A DNA stretch of 64,000 nt from Hymenolepis diminuta. Lineage: Eukaryota; Platyhelminthes; Cestoda; Cyclophyllidea; Hymenolepididae. The position numbers and the translations under genes are program-made. The notes beneath the pieces were generated by a model. The model was not told the origin of the DNA and made no database searches. It worked only from the letters and a program-made list of their open reading frames with translations. This document shows, piece by piece, positions 16,001 through 27,864 of this stretch. Each line of letters begins with the position of its first letter. The stretch's first letter is position 1. Location of the stretch: assembly GCA_900708905.1 (NCBI GenBank), contig CAADRB010000018.1, forward strand, positions 1,311,668 through 1,375,667, written 5' to 3'.

Positions 16001-19000
16001 AAATCATAATATGCACGAATAATGAAAAGCCTCTTTCAAGATAGAAGGAAAAAAGTAACAAAGCCGCAACAACAACGGGAACTTTTAACTGCGACGTTAG
16101 TCTGTTTGATCAGATACTGTCCGAAACTATAGAGGATTAACGGAGAGTTGTTCTAGATTTTACTGTTAGAGCAACTGATCCCAATAGCAAATAAATATTA
16201 CCAGAAAATAGACTAAATATCATTTAAAATTTAGATTTGGAAAATTGCTTTAGGATAACAAGACTCAAAATAAAAGTTAAGTTAGACTGAATTGAAAATG
16301 AAGGGTTCAAAAAAAGGAACTAGATTGTAGATAAAATGGTCCGCTGAAATGTTCAATAAGCACGTTTGACAAAATTCAAGATGCACTTGACAAGTATTTC
16401 AATAGGATGTTGCTAAAAATTTACAAGGAGGTTTATATTTTGTTATAATCAATCAAAATCCTTAACTCACTAAAAATCCTAAGTGAAAATAAAGTGGATT
16501 GTTCATGTTTTGTGTTCTTAAAACGGATATGAGTGAACATAGCTTACTGAACTCTGCTGAATTTAAATTTAATTTAATTTAAATTACTATCTATCTCAGC
16601 TCTACTTTGTCAGAATCAGTAAGCTACTGAAGAGCAAGCAGGATCACTTTGCCCTCTTAACCTTTGGAGGAAAAAAATAATTGAAGTAATAAGATTCATC
16701 ATCATGTTTGAAAAACCGACCAGTAAGAACCGGATATTGAAGATAAGATTTCGACATAATCTAGAGGATGAATCATGAAGTGAGCTACTCCATAGGTACG
16801 TACTGTACAATCCGACTACGAAAATCAAATGAAGTAAGACTATTTAACACCTTGACTTTACTCTCGACATCTTTTCGACCCGCTACCCCTTGGCATTTAT
16901 CGGGTTTACTGTTGTTGTAATTTGAATCGAGGCAGTAAGAATGTTAGTAATGTATATGAATAAGTTTAATAAACAAAGATTTCAAAACAAGGATTATGAA
17001 AACGGCTAAAAACGAGCCTATATAATGCTAAATATGAACGTACGGGCTTCTCCTATTAAGGACATGGAAAGGTTAATTTTTTCCCAAAGTGCGCACTGCA
17101 ATACACACTTCATGTTGATAATACTTCATTGCTACTTATTAAAGTTTGAAATTTTGAACACAAACATATCCATTCCAAAACAGATTTGCACAGATCTGAT
17201 CGTACAGAAGGTGATTATGAGAGGCAAATTTTGAAACAGGTAATAAATTGGATTATGTATAAACATAAAGAAGACAAACTTGCGACAATTCACAGTAGTT
17301 CGAAACAACAGCAGAGATATAAAACTAAAGATGGAAAAATAATCATCCGCAATTCTGGCTGCTTTAATTTCTTCAGATAAATCAGTACATCATTGAACCA
17401 CCTTATCCAACCATAAAACTTTTTAAAGAAGTCAATACTTGAACTTTTAGATCTTAATGGACAGCCCAAGAAACATAGAAACTGTACACAAAAAGTGTAA
17501 ATGACACTGAATAAAAGTACTTGAAAATATTTATCTTGAATATTTGTTTTGATTCTTCATAAAGCAGTTGAAAATAATGTGCGATCCAATTGCAACTTCC
17601 GGGTAGACTAGACTTTCACTTTATTTGACATTCTACTTTTAAATGAATAAAAAATGTTTCCTTCACTCATTTCTTATAAATGCATTACCGCAGTGACGAA
17701 AAAATACGATTCGGTTTTGCCGTGGAAAGGATCTGAACACGGATGAATAGAAAGCAACCAGGGTGTGGATTAAGGAAAGAGAATCGAGCAGTAGAAAATA
17801 AAGAGCATCTAACAATTCTATCCCATTAGAACTTGGATTCAGGTTGCGCGCTTTTTTCCCCTCTCGAGCATAGTCGACGGCTTCATGTTCTAATATTTCA
17901 CTATTCAAATTTTTAATTATTTGCTACCTGGGTTCTTAACAGAATTCACGCCCGTGGCGTAGAACTAAATGAGCACTCATGATATTAGTTTGCATGCCGA
18001 TAACATATTAGAAATCACTCAAAATAAAATTTATTAATAGTAATGGCCAAAATTTTTTCAACATTCATCTTGGGTTGGTGTGCGGTGTTGTTGAGCCCTC
18101 CTGGTTAGAAACTCGAATATGTTGCTGAGCGTAAGGGCTAACAATAGTTTCAGAGCGGAACACCAGGAGCTGACTAGATCGAAATGTATTGAACAACCCA
18201 CGATAGAGGGTTTAAGAGGGTAAGAGAGATGAGGAAAAGGGGAGACGAGAGGGAGCTGATAATTGACAAGTGTGTGTATGCGTAGAAAGGCATTATATAT
18301 TCCTATTATAGAAGAAATAGTATGAACAACTGGGATGCTTCCGGATATCGCCACGGAGAAGCTGCAACGCTCATTCAAGGACTACTTAATTTACTTATTC
18401 CGATAGTTAAATAAACCACTTTGAGGACACACAGTGGTTATCCGGAGGGAGCTTGAGGTCAGAGTAAGGTCAAACACCTCAAGCACCACTGTGAGATGGA
18501 GTTAATTAAGTCTCAGGGATTAGTGATGACATAGACGAAAATTTTGGAAATGCATAGGGATTCATCCTACGAATTCTGCCATCCACAACATTAGCCAGAC
18601 TTAACCAATGCGGTTCGCAATTCCGCTCACTGGTTGTACGCAGATGAGAATCGAACCCGTGACTTCTCACAGCGGACGTGCACGGTGGCCAAGGCGCAAC
18701 CGACGAGTGTTTTCATCTTTATTCGTACTTAGTTACTTTTCATAAAAATTAGAAAGCGATAATAGGTTAATAAACTTAAATCTGAATGAAATGAACATGA
18801 CAAGAAATTAAATAGTCCCATAAACGGATCATAGACCACAATCAAATTTGTCTCGATGAAATATTGTTGTCTCGCTTTTAAAACAAAAAATTACTGCTGT
18901 TGCATTATAATTCGAGGTAATATAAAATTTAGACAGCAATCCAGCCATATTGTTAAATAAAGAAAATTACTATAAAATGAATAGTTAAAATTGCTTATAA

Positions 19001-22000
19001 ACAAGTACTCGTGATGGAAATGATAAGGTAAAATTTATTGATTTTATTGTCTAGGTAATAGAGACAGATAACTTATAAAAATATATTCTAATGCCTAACA
19101 ATGATTGTTATTAGTGGTTAAAGGAGAGCTATCTTTCACAACTAGGGGACCCTGACAATCTCATTTATTCGCATGAGAGTTTAGAGTTCAGTTGTTCAAC
19201 AACAGATTCCTGAACACATAATCACACTCAATCTAAAGCTGGGTCACACAGATTTAAACAAATGAAAGGTAGAATGTTTTTAAGATTTATAAATAAATTG
19301 GATTACTCAAGAAATACGATTTAAAATTCACAGTACGCAATCTTTCACTACATAAGCGCAGGTAAATGTCATCATTAAAAGAAAAATATTCAGAAATTAT
19401 CTGAGCTTAACGACTCATACATCTAAGGACATACAAGCATGCTAAACAAAGTCTTTTATCATTTTCCCCCTATCTTCGGAAAAAACACCTTCCTGAATTT
19501 CTTATATTTTATAAAAAGCTAAAGGTAAAGAAATTTCACATGAAAACACGTACAAGATACTGGGAAAAAAAGCCTATGGAAATAAATTTCATATAAAAAT
19601 AACGTTGTCAGTCATGAAAAGTTCTTTTACTCCTTCTGACTGGGTAACATATGCGCATTTCAACATTCTGCATTTAAACGTTAAAAAAAACAGTTTGCTT
19701 TACGCTCCATATTTTTTCTCAAGTCGCTTATACTATAGACATTCTAAACCAGGGTGAATTGACATGTTGAACAATCAGATATTCCGGAAACGGATCACGT
19801 GGCATGTGTAACAATTCACATTATCTCGATTAGACATTTTTGTTGTTGCATTTTAACTCGAGACAATACAGACTTATGTTCGGTAAACAAAACCATCATA
19901 ACATGGCATTGTGAAAATTGCTAATAAAAAATCCCACATAATTGCAAAATCCAGTGATTGTATTAAAAGGCCAAATGAAAGGATAATAGGAGAATCGCAT
20001 ACAAAAGACCCCAAAGAGAAGACGTCTTTCCCCGAACGCAACATGGTATATCCTGCCAATCAAAACTTTAGATGTATAAAAGAGACAAACTTGAATGCCG
20101 GGGTAAAAGCAATCAGAATAAGGCCAAGTGGAGTTTAAAATTTAGCCAGACACTGAGAGTCGAATGCAATGTTAGCATTTCATAAAATTATACCCTAATG
20201 ATATCCAACGAAAACTGCCCATATTGATTAAAGGAAATCTTTCTGTTGACTTGTATGAAAAATAGCTCTTATTCTCAAAAGAACAGCTGAAAAATACCCC
20301 TGCAATTGTAATATTAATTAAACAATCCAATCTCCAGGACATAATCACATACAATCTTTACGTAAATTTATGCTAAAGAAAGACAAGCCCACAGGTAGCA
20401 AAATTAAAAATCGCATATAGCCCAGAAATAAATTTGATTAAACATACATATGAAAGATGAGCTTGTGAATGAGAATTAAAGTCGTAATGCACAATCTTCT
20501 ACTACAGCAACGCAACTAAACATCATCACTAAAAGGAAAACAAATTCATAAATGCTGAAAACTTAGTGATTCATAAATATGCACAAATGCAATATACTAT
20601 CTAGAATCTTCTTCATTGTTGCCCTGAAAACCGAAATACTCTACAAGGATTTGATCAAGCTTTATAAATAATAAAAGATACCAAAAATTAGTTTAAAAAA
20701 AACAAGTGCGAGTTAGTGGGTCAAAAAGAATTTACTGAAATACATTTCAGATAATTTTAGAAATCATGTGACGAAGTGTGAAAAATCTACCATCCTGTTA
20801 CAACATCTGGTTAACCTACGCATGTGCATTACTCAATATTCTATTTTTAAATGATACAAATGTTTCCTGCACGCGTCATAAATTTTTACGACCAAGACGA
20901 AGGGACCAAGTACAATAATTTGTTGCTCTGGCAAATGTTTTAGTAGGGGAAAGGATAACAGAAGTATAAATGTTTTAGTTTTCAAACCCGATAAGGAAAG
21001 CAGTTTTCAACATCTTTCTGATGAGAACCTCGCCCCCCTAACACTCAAAATTAATTTACTTTTCAGATACCTGCAATCGTTCCATCTGATTTCACAGGGA
21101 TGTACATTAAAATCACGTTACTATTAACATTGAACGTAGTGGCCTGTAGAATTGAAACAACCCGATATGTTTAGTGATACGCAGCACCATGCTCCAAATA
21201 CTGATTTAAAATAACTAGGGACGAACTTGCATAGCATGTATCAACCTTAGACTAAAATATGGATAATACAGCATTCATGGGAAGTGAGAATAGGCAAAAA
21301 CTAGACCAGTTCCTACAGCAAGAAACGTACAAAAGTTGAGACCACAGCAGTTTCAGTGGGCCAAGTATGCCACAGTTACCTGGACAGATGACTGAATGAA
21401 TGTTTTTTACTTAAAAAATATCAATAGTACAAATAAAAGGAATAATTTCCATAAAGTTTCCTTCATATATGAAAAATGATTTCACAAATACATTAACCCA
21501 AGTGCTAACAGAGAATTTTTTTATTGTTAAATTAAGCCCAAAAACACGAACCCATACCTTGAAGAACGACGTCAAGTACTATTAATTTTGTTAAAGGAAT
21601 AGTTTTGGCTTATAAAATTCAATTCCAGTTAAATTATAGAAATTACATGAACTCAATAAATAGATGATTATCCAGATAATATATTTGATGACTACGGATG
21701 AGTCGAATGATGGTAATAAACTACAATTCGAGTTAAATGTCATCATGAGCAAATACAGTGACTCCCCATGAATATTTAGGAACACATTAAACTATCGGCA
21801 AACAATGAAGCACAGAACCCAGTTTTTTAAGTGCAGAAATAGTGATGCATCGTTACAGAAGTACAAAAACAGTCACGTAAAACGCAAAGTTCATACACAT
21901 TCTTTTTTTTCTCTTTTTATAAATGCATTACAATAAACAAGCCAATTTGCAAGGCGAAATCTAATCAATGGGAACCCTCAATTACCTTAAAACAAAGGAG

Positions 22001-22978
22001 GATAATTAGTCAGGTGATAATAATGTTAGTCGCGCCAGATTCCGTAACTATGACCTACTTCAAAACATGAAATTATGAACGATTGAACAAGTTAAGTGTG
22101 CGAATAAAACAAAGATACACCAGCAGGTGCAAATGCGGTAGGAACCAAGATGAAGATTCAAGCCAAATCAAATCGCGAAAGGTTATATGCATCGACAATT
22201 ATTCATTAGGGTGTGAAACAAAAAAACTGTAAACACATCCCACTGTACCAGATTCAATCACCATAAAAATTGTGGTTGAGAGAGATTTCTAAATAAACTA
22301 AATTACATACAGATTCGAACCATAGACACCTTGCAAGGATGCATAATCCCACAATGAAAGCTATATGTTTAACTTTATTATACTAGACACACCTTTTAAA
22401 TTAGTAAAAAGGAAGAAAATAAAGCATAAAGAGAGACAAAAAGAAGCCAACTAACCTTGCTCAGCAACTTTTGCAATGCCTTTCTCGTCCTGGGGTGATT
22501 CGACTGAGAGCCCGTAAATGTCGAACCATGCGGGCATGATGGCATTTTGATTAATAGACACTTCAATCGGTTTTCTAGAATAACACATTTGCAAATAAGC
22601 ACGATAAATAGCACCACATTACGCGTTGGGGCAGATGATTTCACAGTGCGGAGGAACGATTTTTTTTAATTGCTGACTCCAGTTTCGTCTGGGCGATCGC
22701 GTTAAATAATGAGTAAATAAGTCTTACCCAGTATCACCAAGTCCATGAAGAAAAACCAACTAAATGGTACAAAAGTATTTATAAGACAAAAGAAGGCCAA
22801 ATAAATGAAAGTGCTATTAAAAAGTAGACGAAATAAAATTTCATAACTTACAATAATTCTGAAAAAGTAATTTAAAACAAATTTTAATAGTTACCGTGGA
22901 TTTGTGCTCTACTTGAGGTTTGACTATTTCACACGTTAGAGTTTCAACGGGACTATTCTTTCCTAAATGTCCACACAT
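10051..22978 (-). CDS. LYPLA: Acyl-protein thioesterase / lysophospholipase (LYPLA1/2 family)
   Basis: Six exons on the minus strand: 22978-22895, 22759-22728, 22688-22623, 22574-22456, 14790-14597 and 10269-10051. All junctions are GT..AG and all phases agree, giving 237 residues against about 230 in the vertebrate enzymes. The family is cytosolic serine hydrolases of alpha/beta fold that remove palmitate from protein cysteines and also cleave lysophospholipids. Visible signatures: N-terminal MCG, whose Cys2 is the site at which vertebrate APTs are themselves palmitoylated; LVFLHGLGDTG (29-39, oxyanion region); MPAWFDIYGL; the nucleophile elbow GFSQGG with Ser125; CHGGADPLVP with Asp183; and GHGCNEEE with His217. 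The triad is complete, so the protein should be active. Introns run 135, 39 and 48 nt, then 7665 and 4327 nt. Whether it corresponds to APT1 or APT2 cannot be decided. Identity is secure. Confidence 0.95.
13640..13730. repeat. Dispersed repeat in LYPLA last intron, copy 1
   Basis: The block AATGAAGTAAGAC..T...A.ACCTTGACTTT, followed by a C-rich tract and CATTTAT, occurs here and again at 16825-16915 in the next intron. The match is partial, which suggests two old copies of one mobile element or an old local duplication. No open reading frame belongs to it. Confidence 0.4.
16825..16915. repeat. Dispersed repeat in LYPLA large intron, copy 2
   Basis: Second copy of the block described at 13640-13730, in the same orientation, with the same order of an AATGAAGTAAGAC start, an ACCTTGACTTT core, a C-rich run and CATTTAT. 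It lies inside the 7665-nt intron of the LYPLA gene. The class of element is unknown. Confidence 0.4.
18120..18536 (-). repeat. Degenerate LTR of a Ty3/gypsy element (copy A)
   Basis: Read on the minus strand this resembles the LTR at 40892-41345. Shared blocks in order are a GTCATCACTAATC start, a GTG-TGCTTGAGG block, GTGTGTCCTCAA, a TATATAATGCC TATA-like box, a pyrimidine-rich tract, GCTCCTGGTGTTC, and TGTTAGCCCTTAC near an ACA end. The bases just upstream (about 18537-18600) resemble the integrase tail that precedes the LTR at 41.37 kb, so this is probably a 3' LTR with a short internal remnant rather than a clean solo LTR. It lies in the LYPLA large intron. Confidence 0.6.
18632..18701 (-). 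repeat. tRNA-like head of a SINE
   Basis: On the minus strand this 70-nt block begins GGTTG and ends CAACC, so its ends can pair. It contains an A-box-like TTGGCCACCGTG and a B-box GGGTTCGATTC, the two internal Pol III promoter elements of tRNA genes. The T stem and anticodon arm do not fold properly, so it is not a functional tRNA. It is best explained as a tRNA-derived SINE head. A related but worn block lies at 29548-29617. Confidence 0.55.
18800..20900. repeat. Diverged tandem duplication, unit about 1-1.15 kb
   Basis: Two successive stretches match in order: AAACGGATCA at 18.82 and 19.79 kb; TTGTTGCATT-like blocks near 18.9 and 19.84 kb; ACATCATCACTAAAAG-like blocks at 19.37 and 20.52 kb; and GGTAACATATGCGCAT against GGTTAACCTACGCAT at 19.64 and 20.81 kb. 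The offset grows from about 0.97 to 1.16 kb, so the second unit has an extra insertion of roughly 0.2 kb. A third partial match lies near 17.6-17.7 kb. There is no coding content. An old transposable-element array inside the LYPLA intron is likely. Confidence 0.5.
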
Positions 22979-23939
22979 CCAATTCCCCATTCGTAAAGGC
23001 GTGTAAACCGATTAAAATAAATCTGCACCTGGAGAATATGAAACACGCGCTGATACTCTGGTAAAGATAAACAAGTTTTAGGACGAATGTTAGGCTCTCG
23101 CTTTCTCATTTTTTTGTGCTTCATTTGTAACGTAACTCATTCATCCACGTTTCTGCACTCGTTTAATTGTATTAGTATTAACGAGGAAAATCTTGCAGTA
23201 GTTTCTCTGGGCTTTTATATCTGACAATGGTGTTGTCAAATTTTTTCATTGTGAGTAATTGTTTAATTCGATCAACTCATTATAATAATCCCTGGTAAGC
23301 AAAAAACCATATTGTATTTTATGATTTGTATAAAATCGCCTTTAATTTACCTATCTACAATCAGTTTGAGATTTAATGCATGAAACAAAAAGTATTAGTT
23401 AATTCAGCGAAGCAGAAATGAGTTTTGCCTATTAACGTCTGAATTAATTAACAAATACTTATAATGATAATGGACTGCTATCTGAACATGGCGCCAATTG
23501 TTGAAAGAACTGCATCTATATCTACATATTTTTTATTAAATTTTCTTGATAATTTCAATGGGAATGAAGTATTGTGAAATCTTACGTGGTCAATTGAATA
23601 ATGATCATTATTATGCATTTCCTTCTCCGAAAACACCAATCTTTCTGTTGAGGTAATATCAGTATAGGAACTATCAAAATTGTGCCCATGAAACTTTCTA
23701 ACCAACTAGACCGATTTTATTTGATGATTTATAAGAACTTCAGCATTCGAAGAATAGAGTCAAAACACAATCACAGAATATGCTCGTCCATGGTAAATAT
23801 GCCCAGAAAATAGATGGCGATAGATCAGGTATTTCACGAGATCAAAGGAATGACGTTCTTGGAAATTCATATCCACAATAGAGAGTAGGTATCAATCAAA
23901 ACCCGGTGAAAAAATTGACTAGCGATAGCATCTAGACTA

Positions 23940-24195
23940 CATTATTCATAGACTTTCCATCTGCATGTCTATGTGTGTTTTCACATATATATTACAAGGA
24001 TTCCGATCATCTCACCGAGACATCGACGACGAGACGTGACTGACATCTAACAAAGACACGTTTTGCATATAAAGCAAATTTATTTATCTGCATATTGGGG
24101 TGGCTTCCCAGCCGCCTCCGAACTGTTTTAGCTACGTAAATAACTTAATTTACTTGTATGTAGCGTTGGTTCCAGTCATCACTACTCTAATAACT
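23940..24195 (+). repeat. Dispersed repeat, copy 2
   Basis: Partner of the repeat at 3005-3270. It carries the same succession of GTTTTGCATAT, TTATTTATC, the GGGGTGGCT-CCC-GCCGCCTC block and a downstream ACTTAATTTACTTGTATGT stretch. The two copies are 21 kb apart in the same orientation and moderately diverged. The class is unknown. Confidence 0.45.
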
Positions 24196-24895
24196 GACTA
24201 ATCTGTTCAAATTTTCATTATTTCTTTTTGAGTGCTTTAATCTAGGATACCGTTGCGTAGCAATGTAACTCTAACGAGTATTCAGAATATGATGTTGATT
24301 ATACTTCACCGTGTTTGATGAATTATATGCATTCGTCTGGTTGTGATAGCACAGAAGAGAGCAGGAAAATCCTTTCCATTACTTTTTCTATGTAATATTT
24401 TCACAGTAATTATTAGCCTTAACTTTAACCCTTTCATATCACTTGACTTTCATAATCAGTCTAGAACAGATTGTTACGATCTCTCGAATCCCTTTAAATA
24501 TTTTTTTTCTGAAGACTTGGTTCAGCAATGTCCCTTTATTAATATACCGCCTGTTATAACTGCGGCCATTAAAATTCCAACAAAACGAACCAATCATTTT
24601 CCACTCTTCTCATATGGGAAAAACGGAATCGGCAATTTAGCACTTACGGGCATGGAGTATCAACTACCCCAGATTATACGGTTAGCGTTTTATTATTTAA
24701 CAATAGCCATCGTTAATCACATTCCGCTGCAGGTGAATACTGAGAGAGACACCTACAATAAGAGACAGCGATCAACTTAAGAAACCGATCATGATGATTC
24801 AAGGGATGCCATAAAACATACGAGTGTTCTAGCACCACACCATGCCGGAATAAGTTTCCCTTCCGAAATACACTAAGATGAAACAAAATAACAAT

Positions 24896-24901
24896 TTTAT
24901 T
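24896..24901 (-). terminator. Polyadenylation signal of GEMIN6
   Basis: AATAAA on the minus strand, 46 nt downstream of the GEMIN6 stop codon at 24947, at a normal distance for a short 3' UTR. Confidence 0.6.
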
Positions 24902-24946
24902 TATAAACGCAATACTATCACATCTTCTCAATAAAAAATAAGTACA

Positions 24947-26634
24947 TCATTGTGGCCTATCATCAACTTGCATGAGCATTCCCTGAACACGTTTTAGCAG
25001 AGTTGGATTCGAACTTCGACAAGAACTGGGCAAATAAGGTGGCATGAGTGTCACTAACCCATCATACAACACAATCTGCTCCTCATTCTCTTCCGAGATC
25101 TTAGCGACCAATGGCCCAAAGAGCCTAAGGACAGATTTACGTCGACGATCTAGGCTGTCGATTCTGTTATGATCAGTTGAGTAAATCGGTTCATCGTCGA
25201 TAGCTGAGGAGTAAATCGAATCTAATTTAGTTTTCATTTCTTCAGGTAATGGTGGATAGTTATCTAGAACCTGAAATTAAGAAGAAGCAGTGAATTAGCC
25301 TGTACTATAGTTTGGTTTAACTCATTAAAAGTCTGGGAAAAGTTGATTATACAAGGAATTATCCTTTGAATTATTGATTACAGTTCTAAGGACACTAATC
25401 GCGATCAAAGATCGACAGATACATGTGTTATGTGTTAACGAGAGTTAAGGATCCTAAAGCAGGTTAAAATAAGTTGAATTAAACCAATTTTACTTCCCTG
25501 ACATAAATGGATTTACCTGAATAATAGGACAGTTGAGAAACACTTAAATGTTTTAAATGATTTTTGTTATGAAATGAAGCAAATATAAACATGAAAGGCT
25601 CAATTTGACATATTCACGAATAAACCAGTGGAGATATTGCATTAAGAGGGACGTATTTGAGTCAACTGATTAGCAGCTACCGAATATCAGAAAATCGAAA
25701 AATCACTTCTATGAAAAAGAAGCATGAATAAAAAGAAAATTGGGAGGTTAATAAATTTAGTGGATTACACAAAAATTCAGGATATAGCTTTAGCTTCTAG
25801 AAAAGACATCAAAATTTAAAACATTAAGATGATAACTGACAGAGAAAAGGTGATTTATTACAAATTAACTAAAAATATACCACTGGATTCGAATCACTGA
25901 CGAAATCGACTACAAGCTGTAGGTTATGGTATAAAATGAAGTCGAAGCGATATAGAGGAAAGAAAATAAGACAATGCCTTATGAACTGGCATCAAGAAAG
26001 TAAATCGTGAAATTAATATCTTGTGATCGGTGCGAGAAAATGGTAAAACCGTAGTTGGAATTCTTGTAGATACTTGATTGAATCGCAAAACCTTACATTT
26101 AACAACATGAAGCAGAAATACCAAACACCAGAAGGGAACGTGATTCTCATTAAATTAGATGAAATGAGGCAGATATGGAGGAAGTTACGATAATAAGTCA
26201 GGTTTATAAGGAGTTTTAGTTGAAAACAATTTAACTCGAAAGAACATCTGTTGTGATAGAGTAGCACATAAGATACAAAGGCCTTAGTGTTTATCATATA
26301 TAACATTATTACACTAGAACAATGGAAATTATGAAGTGGCGACAGTACATCTTTACCGGGAAACAGATCGACGATTACTCCACAATATACAAGTAGAAAC
26401 GATTTTAAAAAATCAATTAGGGTATTACCAGATGCAATTAAAATTTACCTCAACCTTTTCAATACACCATCCGGAAACAAAAATAACTTTCCCTTCAGGA
26501 ACAGAGCATAGCACAATTGTCGGTTCGGCCGTATCCGAAGCTCCGCAAATATATCCCGAAAATACCTTCGATTGACAGCAATGCACTTTCACAGGCGTCC
26601 AAAGTGGTGGTATCAATCTTTCATTTGAAGTCAT
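24947..26634 (-). CDS. GEMIN6: GEMIN6, SMN complex component
   Basis: Two exons, 26634-26449 and 25270-24947, joined in phase 0 across an 1178-nt GT..AG intron, give 169 residues (human 167). In animals GEMIN6 pairs with GEMIN7 through Sm-like folds and serves the SMN complex, which loads Sm rings onto spliceosomal snRNAs. Residues about 9-62 form the Sm-like half: a short aromatic lead-in (PPLWTPVKVHC), F-GYI, then PTIVLCSVPEGKV and a beta strand to WCIEKVE. The C-terminal half carries the family pattern DGLVTLMPPY, then SSCRSSNPTLLKRVQ, which matches the GEMIN6 tail in order and spacing. The ATG lies 3 nt after a TAATTTAG 3' splice site, and the stop of the MED9-like gene is only 184 bp upstream on the same strand. 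Identity is well supported. Confidence 0.88.
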
Positions 26635-26645
26635 TACCTAAATTA
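26635..26645 (-). promoter_or_regulatory. Possible spliced-leader acceptor before GEMIN6
   Basis: TAATTTAG ends 3 nt before the GEMIN6 ATG. The 184-bp gap to the upstream gene holds no clear AATAAA or ATTAAA on the minus strand. In flatworms this arrangement is typical of a downstream gene in a polycistron resolved by spliced-leader trans-splicing. An ordinary 5' UTR intron cannot be excluded. Confidence 0.4.
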
Positions 26646-26818
26646 GGGATAACGAGTTACGTTAAAGTTAACCTGATAATAAACATTAGATAAATGCAAA
26701 GTCACTTAAAACATTTGCACGATATCTAAACCTACGCTAAGGGATCCAATGGCAAAATTCGTATTTGAGCATATATACATTCTATTCACACAAAATATTA
26801 CAGGTACAGAAGTTGAAT

Positions 26819-27428
26819 TTATATAGTAAAATGATCGTTTTGCATTTTTAAGTCAAATAATTTCTGATTGAGCTCTGCCAGCAGGTTACGCTTAGCAACG
26901 CAAGATACGGCAACAGCAGTCAGCAGTTTTTGTTGAGATAGAGGGTCAAGTTCACAGGCAGATTGGAAAAGACCAAAAGGCGAACTGGGATCAGGATGCA
27001 CGGAAGGAACAGGAGTACCTTTTGCTCCAGTTGAAGTTGTTGGACGAGGTGTTGAGATTGTTGATGACGGTGCTGCACTGCCTGGACGTTGAACTCGTGG
27101 AGTTGGTCTACAGAGCTCTTTGGCCTCTTGAATGGAAGACCGCAATGAAGTAATGCGTTGAGAAAGGTTGGAGAAAAGCACACTACTCCCAGCATCAGCC
27201 GGATTTATCGCTAAAATGATAAAAGAAAAAGTTAAGAAAATGAGAATAAAAGCAACGTGATATAGATAACGGCTCATAAATACCCGCATCTGCATTAGCC
27301 AAGCCAACAAGATCATCAATAAGATCAGACAAGTCAATATTGAGCTTATCGGGCGGTCTTATACTCGAATTATTATTATCACTGTTTGTACCATCGTGAC
27401 CTACGCTCATAGGTTGTCTACTATCCAT
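26819..27428 (-). CDS. Probable Mediator subunit 9-like protein
   Basis: Two exons, 27428-27284 and 27210-26819, joined in phase 1 across a 73-nt GT..AG intron, encode 178 residues. An N-terminal acidic segment (DLSDLIDDLVGLANADA) leads into a helix (NLSQRITSLRSSIQEAKELC, about 63-82). A Pro/Ser/Thr-rich linker of roughly 40 residues follows, then a second helix around LLAELNQKLFDLKMQ near the C-terminus. This two-helix plan, with a proline between the helices and a Q-rich start of the second, resembles MED9 of the Mediator middle module, but the linker is longer and the identity is low. The ATG lies 4 nt after a GTGGCAG 3' splice site. It lies upstream of GEMIN6 on the same strand and is head-to-head with the TEDC2-like gene. 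The gene structure is solid; the name is an inference. Confidence 0.7.
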
Positions 27429-27864
27429 TAATCTGCCACAATGAAAGAAATCTGGTAACAAAAGAAACAAGAAGACTAGTTTCAATACCGGCCCTAGAAA
27501 ATGATCGTTATAAACAAATAATCGTCGAATGGGCATGTCTACGTCTAAAAAATATATATTTAATGCTTAACATAAATATAGATATATTTATATACACTTA
27601 CCAAATTAAGCATGCATTTTGGATATGAGTGGCACAATTATTGTATCCAAAATATTTCATGTGTTGCAAACTCTTTAAATAAAATTAGAAACAACGAATA
27701 TTTTAATTATTTTTAAGGATTTCTTATGCTGCATATTAGATTTTATTTATTTATTTTCACGATAATTGCGGTGTCTATTGAAAGCTAAAACAGCAATGAC
27801 TCCCAAGATGATGTTACCATTTTCGCGCACACGTTTTATATAATTTATGAAAATATCTCGTAAG
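27429..27864. promoter_or_regulatory. Presumed bidirectional promoter region
   Basis: The start codons of the minus-strand MED9-like gene (27428) and the plus-strand TEDC2-like gene (27865) are separated by 436 bp of AT-rich sequence. The two transcription units are divergent, so promoters for both should lie here. No unambiguous TATA box or other core element was identified. Confidence 0.45.

Larger units (their letters stand above)
22979..24946. other. Intergenic region between LYPLA and GEMIN6
   Basis: This contains the presumed promoter and 5' UTR of the minus-strand LYPLA gene at its left end and the 3' flank of GEMIN6 at its right end. A dispersed repeat copy lies at 23940-24195. A 145-codon open frame on the plus strand at 24343-24780 has no ATG start and no recognised homology. 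On the minus strand AATAAA at 24901-24896 lies 46 nt beyond the GEMIN6 stop and is a good polyadenylation signal. Confidence 0.55.

Noticed and set aside
18632..18701. Functional tRNA gene
   Set aside because: Ends pair and a B box is present, but the T stem and anticodon arm do not form, so a SINE head is more likely.
24343..24780. 145-codon plus-strand open frame
   Set aside because: No ATG start, no recognised family and no splice context. It may be chance or a worn pseudogene; I could not support a product.
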